From: Anaerolineae bacterium
Lineage (GTDB): Bacteria > Chloroflexota > Anaerolineae > B4-G1
Assembly (NCBI GenBank): GCA_030612585.1
Contig: JAUWNP010000148.1
Location: forward strand, 1 to 10,668
DNA length: 10,668 nucleotides
Reading direction: 5' to 3'
The position numbers were made by a program, and so were the translations under genes. The notes under the pieces are model-generated. The model ran no database searches and was not told the DNA's origin. It saw nothing but the letters and a program-made list of their open reading frames with translations. Positions 5,225 through 10,668 of the stretch are shown here, one piece after another; the first letter of the stretch is position 1, and the number at the start of each line of letters is the position of its first letter.

Positions 5225-6229
5225 CTACAATCCGGGCACGCTGCGCCGGAAAATGTCGTACTGCTTCAACGCCTGTCCTGCCCCCAGCGCCACACAGGCG
5301 ATAGGGGCCTCAGCCACGTAAGTCGGCACCCCTGTCTCGTGCATGATCAGTTCATCTATCTTGCGCAACAGCGCGCCGCCACCGAGCAGCACCATGCCGC
5401 GCTCGATAATGTCCGATGATAATTCCGGCGGCGTCTTCTCCAGCACCGACTTGACCACGCTGACCACTGCCGAGAGAGGGTCAGAGAGCGCCTCGGTCAC
5501 CTCCTCGGAACTGAGGGTGATGGTGTGGGGCAATCCGGCGACCTGATCGCGGCCCTGCACCTCCAAGTGCATCTCCTCCTCCAGCGGCAGTGCAGCACCG
5601 ATACGGATTTTGATCTCCTCCGCCGTCGGCTGACCGATCATCAGGTTGTACTTGCGACGGATGTAGGCCATGATGGCCTCATCCATTCGCATGCCGCCCA
5701 CGCGGACCGAATTTGCCACCACGATGCCATACATCGCGACGACGGCTGCCTCGGTCGCTCCACCTCCCAGGTCCACGATCATATTGCCTGATGGTGTCCC
5801 GACCGGCAGGCCCGCGCCGATTGCTCCAGCCAACGGCTCTGGTATCAGGTGTGCCCGGCTGGCGCCCGCCTCCAGTGCGGCCTCACGCACCGCTCGCCGC
5901 TCCACGCTCGTCACTCCGTAAGGCACGCTGATCATCACCCGTGGTTTGAACAGGCGAAAGCGCCCGCAAGCCTTGTGGGTGAAGTATTCCAGCATTCGCT
6001 GGGTCACTCGATAATCCGCGATGACACCGTTACGCATCGGGCGCATCACCTCGATCACGTCCGGGGTGCGGCCGAGCATCGCTTTGGCTTCCTCGCCGAC
6101 GGCCACGATTTTGTACTCATGGGACGAGATGGCGACGACCGAGGGCTCCTGCAAGACAATTCCCTGCCCCTCTACGTGCACCAATACGTTGACTGTACCC
6201 AGATCAATACCTAGTTGTTTTCCGAACAT
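5225..6229 (-). CDS. mreB: Rod shape-determining protein MreB/Mbl family
   Basis: A 334-residue bacterial actin homologue of normal family length. It polymerises under the membrane and directs cell-wall synthesis or cell shape. The ATPase-fold motifs are present: phosphate 1 [11 protein letters not shown] (7-17), the family piece [12 protein letters not shown] (62-73), the segment [13 protein letters not shown] (128-140), phosphate 2 DLGGGATE (153-160), and the adenosine motif region [14 protein letters not shown] near residue 283. Small departures from the commonest forms are NVL for NTL, IPEP for IEEP, and a C-terminal tail RRSVPGL. The start ATG has a good AGGGAGG at 6234-6240. A near-consensus promoter lies 54 bases upstream. 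There is no mreC, mreD or penicillin-binding-protein gene next to it; a convergent thioesterase gene follows, so mreB is transcribed alone or after the SDR gene. Confidence 0.94.
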   Translation of the reverse strand: MFGKQLGIDLGTVNVLVHVEGQGIVLQEPSVVAISSHEYKIVAVGEEAKAMLGRTPDVIEVMRPMRNGVIADYRVTQRMLEYFTHKACGRFRLFKPRVMISVPYGVTSVERRAVREAALEAGASRAHLIPEPLAGAIGAGLPVGTPSGNMIVDLGGGATEAAVVAMYGIVVANSVRVGGMRMDEAIMAYIRRKYNLMIGQPTAEEIKIRIGAALPLEEEMHLEVQGRDQVAGLPHTITLSSEEVTEALSDPLSAVVSVVKSVLEKTPPELSSDIIERGMVLLGGGALLRKIDELIMHETGVPTYVAEAPIACVALGAGQALKQYDIFRRSVPGL

Positions 6230-6282
6230 CCAGCCTCCCTATCGGCTAGTTACCCTCACCCTTGCGAGCGATGGACGGTAGA

Positions 6283-6311
6283 ATAATACATGATTTTGGG
6301 AGATTTGTCCA
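6283..6311 (-). promoter_or_regulatory. mreB promoter
   Basis: On the minus strand TGGACA (6306-6311) and TATTAT (6283-6288) are separated by 17 bp; each hexamer differs from the sigma-70 consensus by one base. A start near 6276 would give a leader of about 47 bases containing the AGGGAGG ribosome site. This is the best promoter match in the window and suits a constitutively needed cytoskeletal gene. Confidence 0.72.
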
Positions 6312-6344
6312 GCGTCGTTAAGCCGTTAGCCGGCAGCCCCCTAT

Positions 6345-7286
6345 TCACCTATAATCACCCCTGAAGACAAGGCGCATCAGGTCACGCCGCCATGGGCGCT
6401 TGCCGTGCAGGTAGTCAAGGTGCTGAGCGAAGCGGCCGGGCTCAAAGCCGAAGTGGCGCGAAATTGCCCCCAGTTCTGTTGCACTACCCATGGCCAGAAT
6501 GTCGAGCCACCAGTAAGGTATGGGATTGCGCGGCAGTAATGCGTCGAGCAGATCAACTGCGCCTCGCACCAGTGGTATACGCACGCGCACCAGTCGCCTG
6601 CGCACCCCCACCGCTGCCAGCATCTGCGCCATCATCTGCTCCAGAGTGAAGTGCTCTGGCCCGCCGAGGGGGATGGTCTGCCCGATCAGGTCATCCCGGC
6701 CCGGCGTGGCTGTGATACACCGTATCAAATCTCCGATCCACAGCGGCTGGAAGCGGGACAGACTTGCGTCGGGGATGGGCAACACGAAGGGGATCGCCTT
6801 GGCCAGCATCGCCAGCACGTTGGTAAAAACGTCTTCCAGGCCATAGGTGACGGATGCCTGGAGAGTAGTGTAGTCCAGTCCGCTCTCGCGCACGGCAGCC
6901 TCCGCCTCCCCCCTGGCGCGGAAGAGTGAGTAGGCGGAAGCGCGGTCGGCTCCCAGGTGGCTCAGGTAGATGAAGCGACGCACGCCCGCCTCCTGCGCCG
7001 CTGTGATGATGTTGGCTGTGTGTTCAACGTGTTTCTGCAGAGTTCCCCCGTGGTCGAGGTCTTCCTCCCCCGTCAGGTGAACGATTGCTGTCACATCTTG
7101 CATCGCCGTGCGCAAGGCGGGCAAATCGCTCATACTGGCTGAGACGATGGAGAAGGGGATGCCTGGGGCCAGTTGTTGCTCACGCTGAGATGGGCGCAAC
7201 AAACAACGCACCTCGCGACCTTGGTCCGCCAACTGGCGCACCAAGGCCCGCCCCACGAAACCTGTGGCACCGGCGATCAGAATCAT
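6345..7286 (-). CDS. Atypical SDR / NmrA-like NAD(P)-binding protein (NDUFA9-like)
   Basis: A 313-residue protein with an N-terminal Rossmann fold. MILIAGATGFVGRALVRQL carries the GxxGxxG dinucleotide motif at G6, G9 and G12, followed by REVRCLLRP, which fits NADP(H) binding by arginines. Further conserved pieces are AIVHLTG (about 66-72), GVRRFIYLSHLGAD (about 100-113) and SGLDYTTLQASVTYG (about 134-148). The usual Tyr-x-x-x-Lys pair is not clear: YSLFRARGEAE has Arg where Lys is common, as in atypical SDRs that may not be enzymes. The 3' half (PLWIGDLIRCI, GGPEHFTLEQMM) matches NDUFA9-like and cyanobacterial Ycf39-type relatives. The start ATG has GGAGG five bases off. mreB lies 115 bp downstream on the same strand. 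The precise function is not known; an oxidoreductase or assembly-factor role is inference. Confidence 0.85.
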   Translation of the reverse strand: MILIAGATGFVGRALVRQLADQGREVRCLLRPSQREQQLAPGIPFSIVSASMSDLPALRTAMQDVTAIVHLTGEEDLDHGGTLQKHVEHTANIITAAQEAGVRRFIYLSHLGADRASAYSLFRARGEAEAAVRESGLDYTTLQASVTYGLEDVFTNVLAMLAKAIPFVLPIPDASLSRFQPLWIGDLIRCITATPGRDDLIGQTIPLGGPEHFTLEQMMAQMLAAVGVRRRLVRVRIPLVRGAVDLLDALLPRNPIPYWWLDILAMGSATELGAISRHFGFEPGRFAQHLDYLHGKRPWRRDLMRLVFRGDYR

Positions 7287-7313
7287 TGTCCCCTCCTCGT
7301 TTGCACGAGTGGG

Positions 7314-7342
7314 ATTATACCACCGATGCTGGTGGTAGCCAA
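7314..7342 (-). promoter_or_regulatory. Promoter of the SDR-family gene
   Basis: On the minus strand a perfect TATAAT (7314-7319) is preceded at 17 bp by TTGGCT (7337-7342). A start near 7307 would leave a leader of about 20 bases that carries the GAGGAGG ribosome site. The site lies in the spacer divergent to rocD. Confidence 0.55.
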
Positions 7343-7345
7343 ACG

Positions 7346-7400
7346 GGTAGATTGGTTGGCGGTTGCTTCTTGCACCGGTTTACCGGTTTCCCAATCTACC
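7346..7400. repeat. Inverted repeat in the divergent SDR/rocD spacer
   Basis: Perfect 10-bp arms GGTAGATTGG (7346-7355) and CCAATCTACC (7391-7400) are separated by 35 bases. The loop contains a tandem ACCGGTTT pair (about 7373-7389). The right arm lies just ahead of a weak -10-like GATAAC at 7408-7413 for rocD, and the left arm lies just beyond the SDR promoter. It could be a bipartite operator or a spread copy of a palindromic repeat. Confidence 0.55.
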
Positions 7401-7465
7401 AAATTGTGATAACATGCCTCTGCTGAAGGCGTGCGCGTCATACCTATACAAGGAGTGGGGTGAAT

Positions 7466-8701
7466 ATGCTGAGCACACAGGATTACGTCGCTCTGGAGGA
7501 TCGGTACAACGCCCATAACTACCAACCCCTCGACGTTGTCATCACGCGGGCGGAGGGAGTTTGGGTCTGGGACGTGGAGGGGCGCAAGTACCTGGATTGC
7601 CTCTCGGCCTACTCGGCCATCAACCAGGGTCACTGCCATCCTCGCATCGTGCAGGCGATGGTCGAGCAGGCTCAGAGGCTCGCGCTGACTTCGCGGGCTT
7701 TCCGCAACGACCAACTCCCGCTGCTGGCGAAGGAGTTGTGTGAGTTGACTGGCTACGAGATGATGTTGCCGATGAACTCCGGCGCGGAGGCGGTGGAGAC
7801 GGCCATTAAAGCGGCCCGCAAGTGGGGCTATGTGGTCAAGGGCGTGGCGGATGACCGGGCCGAGATCATCGTTTGCACTGGCAACTTCCACGGCCGTACG
7901 ATCACCATCATCACTTTCTCGCCGGAGGAGGAGTACCGAGATGGCTTTGGTCCCTTCACGCCCGGCTTCAAACTGATCCCCTACGGCGATGCCGATGCGC
8001 TGGAACGGGCGATCACGTCCAATACGGTGGCCTTTCTTTTCGAACCTATGCAGGGCGAGGGTGGTGTCGTCATCCCGCCGGAGGGGTACGTCCAGCGTGC
8101 GCGCGACATCTGCACGCGCCACAACGTGCTGATGATCGCCGACGAGATCCAGACCGGGTTGGGGCGCACTGGCAAACTTCTGGCCTGCGAACACGAAGGG
8201 GTGCGGCCAGACGTAGTGACGTTGGGCAAGGCGCTCTCAGGCGGGATGTATCCGGTCTCGGCAGTGCTATCCTCGCGGGAGGTGTTGGGCGTCTTTGGCC
8301 CGGGCGACCACGGCTCGACGTTCGGGGGTAACCCGCTGGCCTGCGCGGTGGCGCGAGAAGCACTCAAGGTCATTGTGGATGAGCATCTGTGCGAGCGCGC
8401 CGCCGAACTGGGGGATTATCTGCTGGCTCGTCTACGGGAGATTCAGAGTCCCCACGTAGCGCTTTGTCGGGGCAAGGGGCTCCTGGTCGGCATCGTGCTT
8501 AAGCCAGAGGCTGGAGGTGCGCGCCGCTTCTGCGAGGCGCTGAAAGAACGGGGTGTACTGGCTAAAGATACCCACGGGACCATCATCCGTCTGGCTCCAC
8601 CACTGATCATCACGAAAGAGGAACTGGACTGGATGTTGGAGCGAATCGCAGGAGTTTTAGAACAGCGGATACTCGACTCCTACTCGGGGAGGTCGGGGTA
8701 G
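7466..8701 (+). CDS. rocD: Ornithine aminotransferase (ornithine--oxo-acid transaminase)
   Basis: A 411-residue class-III PLP aminotransferase. The enzyme moves the delta-amino group of ornithine to 2-oxoglutarate, giving glutamate-5-semialdehyde on the arginine/ornithine-to-proline or glutamate route in the cytosol. Subfamily-specific stretches are well kept: [79 protein letters not shown] and [15 protein letters not shown]. The PLP-binding lysine is in LGKALSGG (about residue 255). I chose ATG 7466, ten bases after AAGGAG (7450-7455); GTG 7460 (two residues longer) is possible at four bases' spacing. It is monocistronic. Its 3' end overlaps the convergent Ig-domain gene by 22 bases. No arginase or proline gene is adjacent. 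Confidence 0.95.
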   Translation: MLSTQDYVALEDRYNAHNYQPLDVVITRAEGVWVWDVEGRKYLDCLSAYSAINQGHCHPRIVQAMVEQAQRLALTSRAFRNDQLPLLAKELCELTGYEMMLPMNSGAEAVETAIKAARKWGYVVKGVADDRAEIIVCTGNFHGRTITIITFSPEEEYRDGFGPFTPGFKLIPYGDADALERAITSNTVAFLFEPMQGEGGVVIPPEGYVQRARDICTRHNVLMIADEIQTGLGRTGKLLACEHEGVRPDVVTLGKALSGGMYPVSAVLSSREVLGVFGPGDHGSTFGGNPLACAVAREALKVIVDEHLCERAAELGDYLLARLREIQSPHVALCRGKGLLVGIVLKPEAGGARRFCEALKERGVLAKDTHGTIIRLAPPLIITKEELDWMLERIAGVLEQRILDSYSGRSG

Positions 8702-9714
8702 AAGTCTATCACCGCTTGCTCCCCGGCGTACGAAAGCACTGCCGCCCGGCCCTTCACGGCCCCAGGCGCGAGCGTCACGTCGGTGATCTGAGCCACGGTT
8801 TGCGCAAGCGTCTCCAGTGGTAATGCCAGCCCGATCAGCGTACGCGACTCATCCACGTGGAAGCGTATCACCTCAGGCCCTTCTGCCCAGTCTCCCTGCG
8901 CCGGGTCCCACACGAGTAAGTAGGAAGCGTACTCCTCGCCGGCAGGGTCGTAGTAGACGCCGACGGCCGCCTCTGTCCCCAGATCGGGATTGATGCGGGC
9001 CGAGTCAACGGGACGGCCGGTAGTTGTGTCGCCATCCAGGTCGAGCGCGAAGAGCCATTCGGTGTATACTTCCGGCGGGTCGGGAACCGGCTCGTGGAGG
9101 GCAATCCATAGCAGAACCTCGTCCTCGGTGGCCCAGCCGGCCAGTCCCGCCGGTGTTCCTTCGGCGGGCTGGAGCACCACCCGCAGGTCGGGTCCCACGC
9201 TGGCGGCACGGATGTCCATGCCGGCGGGGACCGCTTCGACCGGGGCCCCGCTCTCGTAGGTGCCCACGTCTCCCTGAGAGTCGGCGGGTGGGGGGGCGAG
9301 GGGTTCCGGCGTTGGTGTGGCGGTTGGAGTGGGGGCGAGAGCGGGGGACGGTACGGGCGTGGGTGTTGGAGTGCAGGCGACGACGTGCACGATGGCTTCG
9401 GCTACCCGGCGCGAGTCGCTGCGGGTGGCTGTGACGGTGTAGTCGCCTAAGGCATCACCAGCGGTGAAGAGACCACTTGCGCTGATGGTGCCGTCTGTGG
9501 CTTCCCACGTGACATCAACGTCGCCCTCGACGGTGAACTGATGTTGGTCGCCAGGACACAGGCTGGCCTCGCCGGGGCTGATCACCGGGGGAGATTCCAT
9601 CGCTACGGGCCCTCCGCATGCTCGCAGGATGGTGATAACCGCCACTCCCGCGACGAGTATTAACATACCAATAGTAAACCAGAACAGGATCATACGCGCT
9701 CCATCGTTCAACAT
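8680..9714 (-). CDS. Membrane-anchored or lipoprotein-like protein with Ig-like domain, Thr/Pro linker and C-terminal beta-rich domain
   Basis: A 344-residue protein of unknown function, probably exported. Residues 8-30 are one hydrophobic segment followed by LRAC (Cys33), which could be a lipobox (unusual Arg at -2) or simply the end of an N-terminal anchor. Residues about 42-112 look like a bacterial Ig-like (BIG2) domain, with [19 protein letters not shown] and YTVTAT. Cys53 and Cys114 could form a disulfide. Residues 114-144 are a Thr/Pro/Ala linker. The C-terminal ~195 residues hold [17 protein letters not shown], an Asp-rich turn resembling calcium-binding loops, then [27 protein letters not shown] do not recognise this domain by name. 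The ATG at 9714 overlaps the tilS stop (ATGTTGA), so translation may be coupled; ATG 9693, with GGAG five bases upstream, is an alternative start. The substrate or partner cannot be inferred. Confidence 0.8.
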   Translation of the reverse strand: MLNDGARMILFWFTIGMLILVAGVAVITILRACGGPVAMESPPVISPGEASLCPGDQHQFTVEGDVDVTWEATDGTISASGLFTAGDALGDYTVTATRSDSRRVAEAIVHVVACTPTPTPVPSPALAPTPTATPTPEPLAPPPADSQGDVGTYESGAPVEAVPAGMDIRAASVGPDLRVVLQPAEGTPAGLAGWATEDEVLLWIALHEPVPDPPEVYTEWLFALDLDGDTTTGRPVDSARINPDLGTEAAVGVYYDPAGEEYASYLLVWDPAQGDWAEGPEVIRFHVDESRTLIGLALPLETLAQTVAQITDVTLAPGAVKGRAAVLSYAGEQAVIDFYPDLPE

Positions 9715-10668
9715 ATCGCCCCCCGGAATGTGTACTCAAATCGCATCCGTGCCACCCGCCGGGTTGCTGACCCGACGGTGATTCCCTCTCCTATGCGCCG
9801 GCCGCACACCCACGCGATTTCGTCGCCTGATGCGAGCAGCGGTATGTGATCGCGCCAGGCACGAGGAATCTTAAGGTTAATCATAAACGCGCTCAATTTG
9901 ACGCTGTGCCCGCCCATTCCCTGGGGCCGGAAACGGTCCCCCCGGCGGCGAGGACGCAGCACCAGCGGGGCGGCGAGCGTGTCCGCGTCGAAGCAGGCTG
10001 TCCAGGGGTCGGGATTTGCGGCTATCTGTGCCGCGTCCCATTCCTCCAGCACCTCTGCCTGCAACGCCCACTCCGACTGCGGCAATACTGTCGTGCCGGG
10101 CACCTGCACAGGCAGCGGTTCGGCGCTCCATAGCAGCGGTTCGTCGGGTGGTGGGCCAACATCGCCCGCGTTACCCACGGTCAGCGTGTCGTAGCCCACG
10201 GTGAGCGCCAGGCCCATCGGGAGCGTGGCCTGCGCACCGGTCTCTCCTCTCAGTCCTACCTGCCGGGCGTGCTCCACGTGGACGAAGTCCACATCGCGGA
10301 GGCTTCTTCGCAACCGGTAGGCCGCCTGGCGCAAGGTGGCGCGCTGCAGGGCCACCGGCAGCGCTCGCCAGGTAACCCGGTCGAAGATGATGGCTGTCTC
10401 CCGCTCCTCCTGCATCACTTCGGCCCAGGCCTGCTCTCGCAGTTGGGTCAGTAGTTCGTAGTCGGTGGCGACAATGGTGGCGGTGTGGCACAGCCGGGCA
10501 CGGACGCTGGGGTTGTAGGTTGCAAGCAAGGGCAACAACTCGTGACGGAGGCGGTTGCGGAAGTAGGTGGTGGCCAGGGTGGAGCGAGCGAAGCGCGGCG
10601 TGAGGCCGGGGTTGGCGCAGTAGGCTTCGATGGCGGCGCGGGGGACTTCGAGGAGGGGACGGATGATG
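9708..10668 (-). CDS. tilS: tRNA(Ile)-lysidine synthetase, C-terminal part
   Basis: The gene runs off the right edge; 319 residues are visible and the N-terminal PP-loop ATPase lies outside. TilS uses ATP and lysine to convert C34 of the CAU anticodon of tRNA-Ile to lysidine, so the tRNA reads AUA. The visible part opens with IIRPLLEVPRAAIEAYC, then YFRNRLRHELLP (about residues 36-47), the helix signature after the catalytic domain. A linker region follows and then a clear TilS C-terminal domain: VLRPRRRGDRFRPQGMGGHSVKL, LKIPRAWRDHIPLL and IAWVCGRRIGEG. The motif usually read as DxSNxD just before YFRN is ARSTLA here (visible residues about 29-34). The frame is intact to the TGA at 9708-9710, which overlaps the next gene by 7 bases, so the two form an operon. 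Confidence 0.93.
   Translation of the reverse strand, partial: IIRPLLEVPRAAIEAYCANPGLTPRFARSTLATTYFRNRLRHELLPLLATYNPSVRARLCHTATIVATDYELLTQLREQAWAEVMQEERETAIIFDRVTWRALPVALQRATLRQAAYRLRRSLRDVDFVHVEHARQVGLRGETGAQATLPMGLALTVGYDTLTVGNAGDVGPPPDEPLLWSAEPLPVQVPGTTVLPQSEWALQAEVLEEWDAAQIAANPDPWTACFDADTLAAPLVLRPRRRGDRFRPQGMGGHSVKLSAFMINLKIPRAWRDHIPLLASGDEIAWVCGRRIGEGITVGSATRRVARMRFEYTFRGAIC

Noticed and set aside
6312..6344. Terminator after the SDR-family gene
   Set aside because: The GCCG/CGGC stem has four pairs and no U-tract in the right orientation.
7283..8194. Minus-strand frame of 303 codons opposite rocD
   Set aside because: Arg/His-rich shadow of a GC-rich gene; rocD on the plus strand is conserved throughout.

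Overview
The window is a GC-rich (roughly 60%) bacterial chromosomal segment. It has tightly packed genes on both strands and spacers full of small repeats. My best guess is Chloroflexota, probably Anaerolineae-like. That rests on the three-part ABC exporter of the COG4586/COG4587/COG3694 type, a Thr-Pro linker in a surface protein, heptamer tandem repeats of the ATGACCA type, short palindromic repeats and the style of the housekeeping proteins. It is inference; no rRNA or marker phylogeny is available.

Layout. (1) 1-2290, plus strand: the end of an ABC ATPase gene followed by two ABC-2-type membrane permeases, together one exporter of unknown substrate. The ATPase gene runs out into a G-tract repeat. 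Between it and permease 1 lies a diverged remnant of a permease start, fused to a palindrome. A heptamer array separates the two permeases. (2) 2291-2636: a non-coding spacer with a hairpin, an orphan promoter-like site and a degenerate inverted-repeat element. (3) 2637-3251, minus: a LysE/RhtB-family exporter with a possible leaderless promoter. (4) 3287-3744: an intact-looking MITE-like insertion with 14-bp terminal inverted repeats, an 8-bp target duplication and two tandem structured modules. It sits between lysE and the divergent moxR gene. (5) 3776-5205, plus: a MoxR-type AAA+ ATPase and a PaaI-like hotdog thioesterase, almost certainly one operon. (6) 5225-7286, minus: an mreB gene with its own near-consensus promoter and, upstream of it, an atypical SDR/NDUFA9-like NAD(P)-binding protein. 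(7) 7466-8701, plus: ornithine aminotransferase (rocD), divergent from the SDR gene. (8) 8680-10668, minus: the 3' two-thirds of tilS (tRNA-Ile lysidine synthetase), overlapped by a gene for a membrane-anchored or lipoprotein-like Ig-domain protein.

The genes serve unrelated roles: export, cell shape, amino-acid catabolism and tRNA modification. They do not look like a single dedicated system. The most unusual material is in the spacers: the TIR/TSD element and its degenerate relative about 0.7 kb away, the partial permease duplication, and the G-rich repeat that has been captured as a protein tail. A cluster of substitutions at a normally conserved motif in tilS also deserves checking. I did not find a convincing undescribed defence or biosynthetic system here.
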